A stretch of DNA of 64,000 nucleotides, taken from an uncultured Micrococcaceae bacterium. Lineage in GTDB: Bacteria; Actinomycetota; Actinomycetes; Actinomycetales; Micrococcaceae. The notes beneath the pieces are model-generated. The model did not search any database and was not told where the DNA came from. It saw nothing but the letters and a program-made list of their open reading frames with translations. Position numbers and translations under genes: made by a program. The DNA lies in the NCBI GenBank assembly GCA_947502645.1, contig CANNAD010000002.1, forward strand, positions 124,001-188,000, in the 5' to 3' direction. Shown here in pieces: positions 45,609 to 55,200 of this stretch; position 1 is the first letter of the stretch; each line of letters begins with the position of its first letter.

Positions 45609-46925
45609 ATGGCCGATTCAGCGCATGATGACCAAGCCGCGGCAACGGAGGCTTTCCTCACCGGTACCGACAGCCTGAAACACGCCAGTGGGCCCTACTT
45701 TGGTGAGTATGGCGGTCGATGGATGCCGGAGTCGTTGATAGCTGCGCTCGACGAGCTGGAAGAAACTTTCGATAACGCGCGCAACGATCCTTCCTTCCGG
45801 GCTGAAATTGCTGAGCTGAACAAAAATTATTCCGGGCGCCCTTCTCTTCTGACAGAGGCGTCGCGGTTCGCGGAACACGCTGGTGGAGTGCGTGTCTTTC
45901 TCAAACGTGAGGACCTGAACCACACGGGCTCGCACAAAATCAACAATGTACTTGGTCAGGCTTTACTTGCCCGGCGAATGGGCAAGACGAGGATCATCGC
46001 TGAGACGGGGGCCGGCCAACACGGAGTAGCCAGCGCTACAGCGTGTGCGCTGCTCGGTCTGGAGTGCGTTGTCTACATGGGCGCCGAGGATTGCAGGCGC
46101 CAGGCGCTCAATGTTGCACGAATGGAACTTCTTGGCGCAACTGTTGTCCCGGTAGCTACGGGTTCGCAAACGCTGAAGGATGCCATCAACGAGGCTCTTC
46201 GCGACTGGGTTGCCAATGTGGAGAACACGCATTACCTGCTGGGCACGGCGGCTGGAGCACATCCCTTCCCCGCCATGGTTCGCTACTTTCATGAGGTTAT
46301 CGGGGATGAGGCCCGGCAGCAGATCCTCGAACAGGCGGGGTGCCTTCCTGACGCCGTGTGTGCCTGTATCGGTGGGGGATCCAATGCGATCGGAATTTTC
46401 CACGGTTTCCTTGACGACCGGGACGTGGCTTTGTATGGATTCGAAGCGGGAGGCGACGGCGTTGATACGGGACGGCATGCAGCCACCATCACGCTCGGCA
46501 GGCCCGGTGTCCTGCACGGCGCCCGGTCCTATCTGATGCAGGACGACGACGGTCAGACGATCGAATCCCATTCCATTTCGGCCGGTCTTGATTACCCCGG
46601 TGTGGGGCCGGAGCACGCGTTTCTTGCCGACTCCGGCAGGGTGGCCTACGAACCGATCACGGATGCGGAAGCCATGGAGGCGTTCCGGCTGTTGTGCCGC
46701 ACGGAGGGCATCATTCCCGCGATCGAGTCGGCCCATGCGCTGGCGGGTGCGATCAAGGTCGGGCAGCGAATGGCCGCCGAGTCGTCGAGGCCGGAGGAGC
46801 GATTGATCGTAGTCAATCTCTCAGGCAGGGGAGACAAAGACGTCGCAACCGCCGCGGAATGGTTCCAGCTCCTCGACAGCACATCAGTAGAGGCCGAAAT
46901 AGGTAAAGACGGGGAGCAGCTGTGA
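45609..46925 (+). CDS. trpB: Tryptophan synthase beta chain
   Basis: 438 residues, PLP fold type [15 protein letters not shown] holds the Schiff-base Lys, [20 protein letters not shown] the catalytic Glu, and [11 protein letters not shown] the phosphate loop. [24 protein letters not shown] is also intact. Condenses indole and serine. The N-terminus has about 20 extra residues. GTGA overlap to trpA. Confidence 0.96.
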   Translation: MADSAHDDQAAATEAFLTGTDSLKHASGPYFGEYGGRWMPESLIAALDELEETFDNARNDPSFRAEIAELNKNYSGRPSLLTEASRFAEHAGGVRVFLKREDLNHTGSHKINNVLGQALLARRMGKTRIIAETGAGQHGVASATACALLGLECVVYMGAEDCRRQALNVARMELLGATVVPVATGSQTLKDAINEALRDWVANVENTHYLLGTAAGAHPFPAMVRYFHEVIGDEARQQILEQAGCLPDAVCACIGGGSNAIGIFHGFLDDRDVALYGFEAGGDGVDTGRHAATITLGRPGVLHGARSYLMQDDDGQTIESHSISAGLDYPGVGPEHAFLADSGRVAYEPITDAEAMEAFRLLCRTEGIIPAIESAHALAGAIKVGQRMAAESSRPEERLIVVNLSGRGDKDVATAAEWFQLLDSTSVEAEIGKDGEQL

Positions 46926-47731
46926 ACAGCACACCAGGTACCAGCAAGGCCGCAGCTGCCATTGACAAGGCGCGCAGCGAGGGCAGAACTGCTTTGATCG
47001 GATACCTCCCGGCCGGGTATCCGAGCGTGCAGGAGAGCATCGATGCGGGGATCGCCCTAGCGAAAAACGGTGCGGACCTCATCGAGATCGGTATCCCTTA
47101 TTCGGATCCGGTTATGGATGGTCCTGTCATTCAGGAAGCCACGAACAAAGCTCTGCGCAACGGATTTGCTGTCGCAGATGTCTTCAAGGTCGTCGAAGGC
47201 ATCACCAGTGCCACGAACACGGCGGTTCTCGTCATGACGTACTGGAATCCAGTAGTACGGATGGGCGTGGACGAATTCTCCCGACGGTTGGCCGAAGCAG
47301 GCGGCGCGGGCCTCATCACACCGGATCTGATTCCGGACGAAGCAGCCGAATGGATGGAAGCGTCCGACCGCTACGGGCTGGACCGTGTTTTTCTGGTGGC
47401 GCCGTCGTCGTCGCCGAAGCGCATGGCAGCCACCGTTCAGGCAAGCCGCGGATTTGTTTATGCGGTATCCGTCATGGGTATTACAGGGGCGCGTACAACG
47501 GTCGGCGAGGCAGCCAGAGCGGTCGTGGACGCAGCGCACGCAGCCGGAGCTGAACGGGTATGCGTGGGCCTGGGCGTCTCACGCTCGGAGCACGTGCGCG
47601 AAATTGCCGCCTACGCTGAAGGTGTCATCGTCGGTACGGCACTGGTCTCGGCGCTGACGGACGGCGGCCCCGCTGCCGTCGGACAGCTCATGGCCGACCT
47701 TTCAACCGGCTCAGCCAGAAAAGAACCCTGA
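46922..47731 (+). CDS. trpA: Tryptophan synthase alpha chain
   Basis: 269 residues, TIM barrel. [35 protein letters not shown] with catalytic Glu and Asp, [37 protein letters not shown]. Releases indole from indole-3-glycerol phosphate and channels it to TrpB. Its stop overlaps the lgt ATG (TGATG), so lipoprotein processing is expressed with the trp genes. Confidence 0.96.
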   Translation: MNSTPGTSKAAAAIDKARSEGRTALIGYLPAGYPSVQESIDAGIALAKNGADLIEIGIPYSDPVMDGPVIQEATNKALRNGFAVADVFKVVEGITSATNTAVLVMTYWNPVVRMGVDEFSRRLAEAGGAGLITPDLIPDEAAEWMEASDRYGLDRVFLVAPSSSPKRMAATVQASRGFVYAVSVMGITGARTTVGEAARAVVDAAHAAGAERVCVGLGVSRSEHVREIAAYAEGVIVGTALVSALTDGGPAAVGQLMADLSTGSARKEP

Positions 47732-48582
47732 TGACTCCGATCCCCCTGAGCATTCCCAGCCCGAGCTGGAGCGGCTTCGACATAGGGCCGCTGACAGTTC
47801 ACGCGTACGCTCTGTGCATCCTTCTTGGCATAGTCCTCGCCATGTGGATGACGGCCAGCCGGTGGAAAGGCCGGGGCGGCAACCCGGACGTTGTCTACGA
47901 CATCTGCATCTGGGCGATTCCCTTTGGCATCATCGGAGGACGCCTCTATCACGTGGTCTCATCCCCGGATGCGTACTTCGGTCCTGACGGAGACCTCGCG
48001 CTGATTCCGCAGATCTGGCTTGGTGGGCTCGGGATATGGGGCGCTGTGGCCCTGGGCGTCGTCGGTGCATGGATAGGCTGCAGGCGAGCCGGTGTGCGGC
48101 TCACTGATTTTCTTGATGCGGCCGCTCCAGGAGTACTTCTGGCGCAGGCGGTAGGGCGTTGGGGAAACTGGTTCAACCAGGAATTGTTTGGCGGCCCAAC
48201 GGACCTTCCGTGGGGTTTGTCCATTGATTCCAGTCACCCGAATTTCCCTGCAGGTGCAGAACCTGGCACCCTGTTCCACCCAACGTTCCTCTACGAATCT
48301 CTATGGAACCTTGCTGGTGTCGCCATTCTCCTGCTGTTGGACAGGAAGGTTCGCCTCACCGGCGGCCGTATGTTCTGGCTCTACGTGGCGTACTACACGC
48401 TGGGCAGAGTCTGGATCGAAGCCTTACGCATTGATGACGCTGAAATGGTGACATTCTTTGGTCTCACCCAGAGGCTCAACGTTTGGGTAAGCGCACTGGT
48501 CTTTGTGGTGGCCCTCGCCATATTTGTCTTCCTGACGATCAGAAGGCGGAAGAACGCGGTGATTGGCGAGGACGCGTTGTAG
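47731..48582 (+). CDS. lgt: Prolipoprotein diacylglyceryl transferase
   Basis: 283 residues, seven membrane spans. Lgt signature GRWGNWFNQELFGGPTDLPWGL, plus GGRLYHVVSSPD with the conserved His and an Arg-rich C-terminus. Transfers diacylglycerol from phosphatidylglycerol to the lipobox Cys. Ends in a basic tail. Its pairing with trpA is typical of actinobacteria. Family assignment is secure. Confidence 0.94.
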   Translation: MTPIPLSIPSPSWSGFDIGPLTVHAYALCILLGIVLAMWMTASRWKGRGGNPDVVYDICIWAIPFGIIGGRLYHVVSSPDAYFGPDGDLALIPQIWLGGLGIWGAVALGVVGAWIGCRRAGVRLTDFLDAAAPGVLLAQAVGRWGNWFNQELFGGPTDLPWGLSIDSSHPNFPAGAEPGTLFHPTFLYESLWNLAGVAILLLLDRKVRLTGGRMFWLYVAYYTLGRVWIEALRIDDAEMVTFFGLTQRLNVWVSALVFVVALAIFVFLTIRRRKNAVIGEDAL

Positions 48583-48628
48583 CATTTCGGGTTTTGCCGA
48601 AGGCAGGAAAATCTGTCTGCGATGCGGT

Positions 48629-48634
48629 TAGTGT
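48629..48634 (+). promoter_or_regulatory. -10 box of apparent leaderless pyk
   Basis: TAGTGT ends 6 bases before the ATG of pyk. A GGGT is present but too close to serve well as a ribosome-binding site. Confidence 0.45.
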
Positions 48635-48640
48635 GGGTAC

Positions 48641-50143
48641 ATGAGACGCGCAAAGATTGTTGCAACTTTTGGCCCGGCCATTTCCAGTTACGAAAGCACG
48701 CTTGCAGTACTCAAGGCGGGTGTCGACGTGGCACGGATGAACATGAGCCACGGCGATTACGCCGTACATGACCAGACGTATGAAAACGTCCGAAAGGCAG
48801 CCGAGGAACTTGGGCTTCCCGTCGGAATCTTCGCTGACCTTCAGGGTCCCAAAATTCGCCTGGGACGTTTTTCCGATGGTCCGCACGACCTCGTCGAAGG
48901 TGACACGTTCACGATTACTACCGATGACGTTGAGGGAACCAGGGACATGTGCTCGACGACGTTCAAGGGTCTCCCCGCCGACGTCAATGTCGGTGACACA
49001 TTGTTGATCGATGATGGAAAAGTGGCGCTTCGGGCCGTGGTGGTCACCTCGCGCAACGTGGTCACCACCGTCACCGTGGCCGGGACCGTCTCCAACAACA
49101 AGGGCATCAATCTTCCGGGGGTCGCGGTCAACGTGCCGGCCCTGAGTGAAAAAGACGAGTCCGATCTCCGGTGGGCGCTTAACCGGGGCGTCGACATGGT
49201 GGCCCTGTCTTTTGTTCGTGACGCCGCGGATATCACGCGTGTCCACGAGATCATGGATGAAGAGGGCAGGCGGGTCCCGGTCATCGCGAAGATCGAGAAG
49301 CCTCAGGCTGTTGAAGCTCTGGAGGAGATCGTCGATGCTTTCGACGCAATCATGGTGGCACGTGGCGATCTCGGTGTGGAACTTCCGTTGGAGGAAGTGC
49401 CCATAGTCCAGAAGCGGGCGGTCGAAATGGCTCGCCGATGGGCTAAACCCGTGATCGTCGCAACTCAGGTACTCGAATCAATGATTGACAATCCTCGCCC
49501 CACCCGCGCAGAAGCGTCAGACTGCGCCAACGCCGTCCTGGACGGCGCGGATGCGGTCATGCTGTCGGGGGAGACGAGCGTTGGAAAGTACCCTATAGAA
49601 ACTGTCGAAACGATGGCTCGCATTATCGAGTCGACTGAGCAGCACGGGCTGGATCGGATGCCGCCCCTAGGCAGTGAACCGAAGACTCGTGGCGGTGCCA
49701 TTACCCGCGCGGCTGTGGTCATCGCAGGTCAGCTGGATGCGAAGTACATCTGCGCTTTCACGCAGTCAGGGGACTCGGCGCGGCGCCTATCGCGGCTCCG
49801 GCCGGCCAAACCCGTCATCGCTTTCACACCGGTGCAGCAGACGTTGAACACCATGACGTTGATCTGGGGTGTCCAGCCGCGTCTGGTGGAGTTTGCCGAG
49901 CACACGGACAAAATGACCGCACAGGTGGATAAACACTTGCTGGAGCAGGAGCTTGCTGCGCCGGACGACCTCGTGGTGATCGCGGCCGGATCACCTCCCG
50001 GCCAGGCCGGGTCCACCAACTCGCTCAAGGTGCATAAGGTCGGCGATATCGCTGACGCGGGGCAGCTGCTGAACGGGACACAGGGTTCCGGACGTACGGA
50101 AAAAGTTGGTCCGTGGTCAGCGAATAACCCTGTGGCCCGCTAG
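48641..50143 (+). CDS. pyk: Pyruvate kinase
   Basis: 500 residues. MRRAKIVATFGPAISSYES at the N-terminus, FADLQGPKIRLGRF, VIAKIEKPQAVEALEEI (catalytic Lys), VARGDLGVELPLEEVP and MIDNPRPTRAEASD. The B domain and C-terminal allosteric domain are complete. Final ATP-forming step of glycolysis. Ends 1 base from the stop of the convergent ANTAR regulator, and lacks a visible terminator. Confidence 0.96.
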   Translation: MRRAKIVATFGPAISSYESTLAVLKAGVDVARMNMSHGDYAVHDQTYENVRKAAEELGLPVGIFADLQGPKIRLGRFSDGPHDLVEGDTFTITTDDVEGTRDMCSTTFKGLPADVNVGDTLLIDDGKVALRAVVVTSRNVVTTVTVAGTVSNNKGINLPGVAVNVPALSEKDESDLRWALNRGVDMVALSFVRDAADITRVHEIMDEEGRRVPVIAKIEKPQAVEALEEIVDAFDAIMVARGDLGVELPLEEVPIVQKRAVEMARRWAKPVIVATQVLESMIDNPRPTRAEASDCANAVLDGADAVMLSGETSVGKYPIETVETMARIIESTEQHGLDRMPPLGSEPKTRGGAITRAAVVIAGQLDAKYICAFTQSGDSARRLSRLRPAKPVIAFTPVQQTLNTMTLIWGVQPRLVEFAEHTDKMTAQVDKHLLEQELAAPDDLVVIAAGSPPGQAGSTNSLKVHKVGDIADAGQLLNGTQGSGRTEKVGPWSANNPVAR

Positions 50144-50144
50144 G

Positions 50145-50747
50145 TCAGGAAACCTGGTTGACGATGGTGTCTGCCACTTCCTTCATGCTGAGGCGCCGGT
50201 CCATGGACGTCTTCTGAATCCAGCGGAATGCCTCGGGCTCGCTGAGACCCATCCGGGACGTCAGTAGGCTCTTGGCACGTTCCACCAGTTTGCGGGTTTC
50301 AAATTGTTCCTGCAGGTCGCCGACCTCCGCCTCGAGCGCTGTGATCTCTTCATACCGCGACAACGCGATTTCGATGGCCGGAATGAGATCCGCGGGAGTG
50401 AAGGGTTTGACCACGTAGGCCATGGCTCCGGCCTCTCTGGCTCTTTCAACCAGTTCCCGCTGGCTGAAAGCCGTCAGGAGGACCACTGGAGCGAGCCGCT
50501 GCTGTGCAATATGCTCAGCCGCGGTGATTCCGTCCATGACCGGCATCTTGACGTCCATAAGGACCAGATCCGGACGATGCTCGACCGCGAGAGCTATGGC
50601 CTGCTCGCCGTTATCAGCCTCTGCCACAACGTTGAACCCTTCGTCGCGCAGAATCTCCACGATGTCGAGGCGGATCAGCGTTTCATCTTCTGCGACTACG
50701 ACCGTCGGGGCTGCGGGCGGCGCGTCCGGTTCGATTGGTTCAGTCAC
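50145..50747 (-). CDS. Response regulator with ANTAR RNA-binding output domain (PdtaR-like)
   Basis: 200 residues. Receiver domain (about 15-130) with the acidic pair in VVAEDETLIRLD, the phosphoacceptor Asp65 in LVLMDVKMP, and Lys in VVKPFTP; ANTAR domain (about 145-197) with LVERAKSLLTSRMGLSEPEAFRWIQ. ANTAR domains bind dual-hexaloop RNAs to prevent termination. Partner kinase PdtaS is not in this window. GTG start after GAGGAGG. Confidence 0.9.
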   Translation of the reverse strand: MTEPIEPDAPPAAPTVVVAEDETLIRLDIVEILRDEGFNVVAEADNGEQAIALAVEHRPDLVLMDVKMPVMDGITAAEHIAQQRLAPVVLLTAFSQRELVERAREAGAMAYVVKPFTPADLIPAIEIALSRYEEITALEAEVGDLQEQFETRKLVERAKSLLTSRMGLSEPEAFRWIQKTSMDRRLSMKEVADTIVNQVS

Positions 50748-50875
50748 TTGTCCTCCTCGGGAAAGCGGCGGTGTGCGTTGCGGACACCTGTTCTCCGAAA
50801 CAGCCTATCGGCATGTAAAGTAGATTCCCGTACACGACCTCCCACGCCGCAGACGGCGTCAGGGGAAGTCGAGTG

Positions 50876-50957
50876 GCCCGAATGGCGGAATTGGTAGACG
50901 CGCTGCACTCAAAATGCAGTATGGAAACGTGTGTGGGTTCGAGTCCCACTTCGGGCA
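50876..50957 (+). tRNA. tRNA-Leu (CAA)
   Basis: 82-base gene, acceptor GCCCGAA, anticodon loop CTCAAAA (anticodon CAA), a type II variable arm and T arm GGTTCGAGTCC. CCA is not encoded. Ends 51 bases before the polA start. Confidence 0.93.
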
Positions 50958-50995
50958 CCGCTTCTGATCGACATGAAATTGTCTGTTGTGGGAAC

Positions 50996-51001
50996 TAGGC
51001 T
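50996..51001 (+). promoter_or_regulatory. -10 box of apparent leaderless polA
   Basis: TAGGCT ends 7 bases before the GTG chosen as the polA start; this also argues against the in-frame ATG at 50973. Confidence 0.5.
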
Positions 51002-51008
51002 GGCAGGT

Positions 51009-53759
51009 GTGAGCGAAACTACCAAACCTGTCCCGTCCACTTCCGCAGTCGAACCGGTCGGGGCAGACGCCGCGAATCGCCATCGATTGCTCATTATCGA
51101 CGGTCATTCGATGGCCTTCAGGGCATTCTTCGCCCTCCCTCCCGAGAATTTTTCCACGGATACCGGGCAGCACACGAACGCCGTATACGGGTTCACCTCG
51201 ATGCTGATCAACCTGATCAAACAGGAGCAGCCAACCCATATCGCTGTGGCCTTTGACCTGGACACGCCAACCTTCCGGACCGAGGAATATTCGGAGTACA
51301 AGGGCGGGCGTTCAAAAACTCCTGAGGAGTTCCATGGGCAGATCGATCTCATTATCAAAGTCATGGATGCGCTGCGCATCCCTACTCTTTCCCTGGACGG
51401 GTACGAAGCCGATGACATTCTGGCAACGCTCGCGGAGCAGGCCGGAGCAGCTGGATGGGACGTGTTGGTTGTCTCCGGTGACCGGGACGCGTTCCAGCTC
51501 GTCAACGATCGTGTAACGGTTCTGTACCCGCGCAAGGGTGTGACGGATCTTCCGCGGATGAACGCCGTCGCCGTGGAGGAGAAGTACCTCGTCCCACCGC
51601 ATCTTTACCCTGACCTTGCGGCGCTCGTGGGGGAGTCCGCGGATAACCTTCCCGGCGTTCCGGGGGTTGGTCCCAAGACGGCTGCCAAGTGGCTGAAGCA
51701 ATATGGCGGACTTGATGCGGTCCTCGAAAACGTGGAGGAAATTCGCGGCAAGGTTGGGGATTCCCTGCGTCAGCATGTTGATGCGGTCAAGCGAAACCGC
51801 CGCCTCAACCGGCTACTGACGGACCTTGATCTCCCGGTCAGCATCGAGACGATGATTGCGGACCGTCCGGATCGGACGGCTGTGGAGGAGCTCTTCGACG
51901 CCCTTCAATTCAATACCCTGCGCAAGCGTCTTTTCGACCTGCATGGAGAGGACGCCACCCAACCAGATCAGGATGACCTGCTGGTTCCGGCGCACGAGGT
52001 TCTTGCCACGGATGTGGGGCTGCGCACCTGGTTCCGTGCGACGAATCAGGCGACGACGGCGATTCAGTTGGTGCTGGAACCAACGGCGGGAGATCAGGAC
52101 GTCCTGGGAATTGCGATGGCAACCGGGACGGCAACGGCTTATGTGCCGCTGTCGGAGTTGGACGATTCAGCTACGCGTGTGTTGGTTGGATGGTTGGAGG
52201 ATCTCGATGCGCCGAAGGTGGTTCATCATTACAAAGCTGTCTACAAACAGCTGTGTGCGTTGGGTCTGCCTCTGGTCGGCGTGGTGGATGACACAGCCAT
52301 TTCCGGCTATCTCATCCAGCCGGATCGCCGCAGTTACGAACTTCCAGACCTCTGCCAGTCCCATCTGCGGATAACGGTAGATGCCCAGGACTCTTCGGGG
52401 AATGGGCAAACAGCACTGCAACTGGAGGTATCGGATCCAGCCGTCGCGGCAGTGCGCCAGGCGTTCGCGGCACTGCAGTTGAGCGAGTTCTTTGCGGGCC
52501 AGCTGATTGAGCGGGGGGCAAACCAGTTACTTGGAGGTCTGGAGCTACCGTTGGCACTTGTCTTGGCAGAGATGGAAATGCGGGGAATCGCTGTATCGGG
52601 GGACCGGCTCCAGACGCTCCTCGATGACTTCAACACCACCATCAGTGCAGCATCGTCCGCGGCCTTCGCCATCATCGGCAAGGAGATCAATCTTGGTTCA
52701 CCGAAGCAGCTCCAGACAGTCCTTTTTGATGAATTGGATATGCCGCGGACCAAGAAAATAAAAACCGGCTATTCCACGGACGCTGATGCGCTCAATGACC
52801 TGATTTCCAAGACAGATCCGGAATCAGACGGCAATGCATTCCTGGTGCAGCTGCTCGCCAATCGTGATGCCACCAAGCTGCGGCAGACTGTGGAGGGTCT
52901 CCGAAAAGCCATCGGAGACGACGGCAGAATCCACACAACGTACGCGCAGACGGTCGCGGCGACAGGCCGTCTGTCCTCTATCAACCCGAACCTGCAGAAC
53001 ATTCCTGTCCGCTCTGAGGCCGGCCGCCGCCTCCGCGAGGTCTTCGTAGTCGGCGAAGGGTACGACTGCCTGCTGACGGCGGATTACTCGCAGATCGAAA
53101 TGCGCATCATGGCTCACTTGTCCGGGGACGAGGGGCTGATTCAGGCCTTCCGCGACGGGGAGGACCTTCACAGGTTCGTGGGCGCTCACATCTTCTCTGT
53201 GGCGCCGGAAGACGTGACCAACGAAATGCGTTCCAAGGTCAAGGCGATGTCCTACGGGCTCGTTTACGGTTTGAGTTCATTCGGCTTGTCCAAACAATTG
53301 GCCGTTTCTGTGGATGAAGCCCGCACACTGATGCGCGACTATTTCGACAGGTTCGGAGCCGTCCGGGATTACCTGCGCGGCGTCGTCGAGCAGGCACGTG
53401 TTGATGGTTTCACGTCCACCATCGAAGGGAGGCGCCGGTACCTACCCGATTTGACCAGTGATAATCGTCAGCTCCGCGAGATGGCGGAACGGGCAGCCCT
53501 TAACGCTCCAATTCAGGGCTCTGCAGCCGACATCATCAAGAAGGCCATGCTCGGCGTCGACCAAGAGCTGAAATTCGCGGGGCTGGCGTCTCGCATGTTG
53601 CTGCAGGTTCACGATGAGCTCCTGCTCGAGGTTGCGCCGGGAGAGCTCGAGGCGGTGGAGAAGCTCGTGCGGGAACAGATGGGTGCGGCGGCCGACCTCG
53701 CAGTGCCTCTTGACGTCGAGGTGGGTACCGGACGCAGCTGGCATGAGGCGGCACATTGA
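51009..53759 (+). CDS. polA: DNA polymerase I
   Basis: 916 residues. Flap endonuclease domain first (LLIIDGHSMAFRAFFALP, GYEADDILATLA, SGDRDAFQLV, ESADNLPGVPGVGPKTA), a degenerate 3'-5' exonuclease domain (about 320-510) lacking the DxE active site as in other actinobacteria, then the polymerase domain with TAATGRLSSINPNLQNIPVR-like sequence, DYSQIEMRIMAHLSGDE (motif A), KAMSYGLVYG (motif B) and QVHDELLLEV (motif C). Fills gaps in replication and repair. Stop overlaps the next start (TTGA). Confidence 0.95.
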   Translation: MSETTKPVPSTSAVEPVGADAANRHRLLIIDGHSMAFRAFFALPPENFSTDTGQHTNAVYGFTSMLINLIKQEQPTHIAVAFDLDTPTFRTEEYSEYKGGRSKTPEEFHGQIDLIIKVMDALRIPTLSLDGYEADDILATLAEQAGAAGWDVLVVSGDRDAFQLVNDRVTVLYPRKGVTDLPRMNAVAVEEKYLVPPHLYPDLAALVGESADNLPGVPGVGPKTAAKWLKQYGGLDAVLENVEEIRGKVGDSLRQHVDAVKRNRRLNRLLTDLDLPVSIETMIADRPDRTAVEELFDALQFNTLRKRLFDLHGEDATQPDQDDLLVPAHEVLATDVGLRTWFRATNQATTAIQLVLEPTAGDQDVLGIAMATGTATAYVPLSELDDSATRVLVGWLEDLDAPKVVHHYKAVYKQLCALGLPLVGVVDDTAISGYLIQPDRRSYELPDLCQSHLRITVDAQDSSGNGQTALQLEVSDPAVAAVRQAFAALQLSEFFAGQLIERGANQLLGGLELPLALVLAEMEMRGIAVSGDRLQTLLDDFNTTISAASSAAFAIIGKEINLGSPKQLQTVLFDELDMPRTKKIKTGYSTDADALNDLISKTDPESDGNAFLVQLLANRDATKLRQTVEGLRKAIGDDGRIHTTYAQTVAATGRLSSINPNLQNIPVRSEAGRRLREVFVVGEGYDCLLTADYSQIEMRIMAHLSGDEGLIQAFRDGEDLHRFVGAHIFSVAPEDVTNEMRSKVKAMSYGLVYGLSSFGLSKQLAVSVDEARTLMRDYFDRFGAVRDYLRGVVEQARVDGFTSTIEGRRRYLPDLTSDNRQLREMAERAALNAPIQGSAADIIKKAMLGVDQELKFAGLASRMLLQVHDELLLEVAPGELEAVEKLVREQMGAAADLAVPLDVEVGTGRSWHEAAH

Positions 53760-55066
53760 CAGCGGCAGAGCAGCAGAGCGACGCCGGTGCCATCGAGTTT
53801 CGACGGTTCGATGCTTCACCTACGGACCCGCAGTCAATCGACTGGCTGCACGCCGCCCAGTCGGGATTCTATGAGGGCCGTTCCACAGAGGAACACATCA
53901 ACCTGTCGTTGAAGGCCTCCGAAACTGATGGCCGGGTCTTTACCGGTGTGTACGACAACGGTCAGGGTGCCAGCGCGCTGGATACGGCAGTGCCGGTTGC
54001 CACCTACGCGACCATGCAGCATTCCCTGAATACTGGGGGCGGCCGGCGCGTGCCGGTGCATCAGATCACCTCCGTCACTGTGAGACCGACACACCGCCGT
54101 CGGGGACTTCTGCGAGAGCTCATGACCGATGATCTTGCCAGGGCCCGGAAGGGGGGCTTGTCCGTTGCAGCGCTCACGGCTACAGAAGCCAGCATCTATG
54201 GGCGCTTCGGATTCGGCGTCAGCACCTTCCTGCACTCCGTCGAGGTCGTGACCGATGAACGTTTCCGCATTACCGGGGGGACCATCGGCCGGATGGAGAT
54301 GACAGACCCGCGGAATCTGGAATCGTGGGCACCAGAGATTTTTGACCTCTTCCATGCCTTCACGCTCGGGTCACTGGGCCGGCAACACCGATACGCGCTC
54401 AGCGCTGCCGGTCTTTGGGGGCGCAAGCCTGAACCCGATCCGGACGTTCGGGCCGCCGTACACGTATCGGCGGACGGCACCCGCGACGGCTATGTCAGCT
54501 ACCGCTTTGAGGGTTGGGACAGCGATACGCCCACGGTTCAGATCGTTGACCTGGTTGCTGCTACACCCGAGGTCTATCGCGAATTGTGGAGATTCCTCGG
54601 CTCACTGGATCTCGTCACACTTATCAAATACGGGGCGGCCTCGCCAGCAGATCCTCTGCCCTGGATGCTTTCGGACCGACGCGCCTACCGCGTGAAGGCT
54701 GAGCGGGACCACTTGTGGCTACGTATCCTGGACACTGTCGGCGCCCTTCAGTCGCGGCAATGGCCAAGGGACGGTGCTCTGACCCTGTGCGTCCAGGATC
54801 CCCTCGGGTTGGCCGGAGGAGTATTCCGGATTGAGGTATCCGACGGGAGCGCCAACGTCCGCGATGCAGGTGATGCCTCACGGGCCAGTGCCGACGTCGA
54901 GGTCGATATCCAGACGCTTTCGTCCCTGTATCTCGGAGCGACAGGGGATGCAGTGCAGGCGCTGGCTGCTGCGGGCGGTATCCGGGAACTCCGCGAGGGC
55001 GGGACGCACGATCTGGAACATCTATTTGCAACAACCCGAATTCCGTATTGCATCACTGGTTTTTAG
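53756..55066 (+). CDS. Eis-like GNAT N-acetyltransferase
   Basis: 436 residues. Two GNAT-like halves and a C-terminal SCP2-like domain, as in Eis. The acetyl-CoA loop is VTVRPTHRRRGLLRELM near residue 110, the Tyr in SIYGRFGFG acts as general acid in relatives, and the chain ends in CITGF, whose C-terminal carboxylate is catalytic in Eis. TTG start overlapping the polA stop. Substrate unknown; Eis relatives acetylate aminoglycosides, polyamines or peptides. Confidence 0.8.
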   Translation: MTAAEQQSDAGAIEFRRFDASPTDPQSIDWLHAAQSGFYEGRSTEEHINLSLKASETDGRVFTGVYDNGQGASALDTAVPVATYATMQHSLNTGGGRRVPVHQITSVTVRPTHRRRGLLRELMTDDLARARKGGLSVAALTATEASIYGRFGFGVSTFLHSVEVVTDERFRITGGTIGRMEMTDPRNLESWAPEIFDLFHAFTLGSLGRQHRYALSAAGLWGRKPEPDPDVRAAVHVSADGTRDGYVSYRFEGWDSDTPTVQIVDLVAATPEVYRELWRFLGSLDLVTLIKYGAASPADPLPWMLSDRRAYRVKAERDHLWLRILDTVGALQSRQWPRDGALTLCVQDPLGLAGGVFRIEVSDGSANVRDAGDASRASADVEVDIQTLSSLYLGATGDAVQALAAAGGIRELREGGTHDLEHLFATTRIPYCITGF

Positions 55067-55079
55067 TGTGCCAGCAGTT

Positions 55080-55109
55080 TTGACCCGCGTTGTAGCCAGA
55101 GGCTAGACT
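55080..55109 (+). promoter_or_regulatory. rpsA promoter
   Basis: TTGACC, an 18-base spacer and TAGACT: the best vegetative promoter in the window. It leaves a leader of about 85 bases. Confidence 0.75.
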
Positions 55110-55200
55110 GAAACAGCGCTTGCTACGTTCTCTTTTTAGGCGTTTCATCGCTTTACATCTGTCCGTTTGACCATAAAATCCACATCGGAGTCCCAACTAC

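Noticed and set aside
50973-51008. In-frame ATG upstream of the chosen polA start
   Set aside because: No ribosome-binding site, and a -10-like TAGGCT lies downstream of it, 7 bases before the GTG at 51009.
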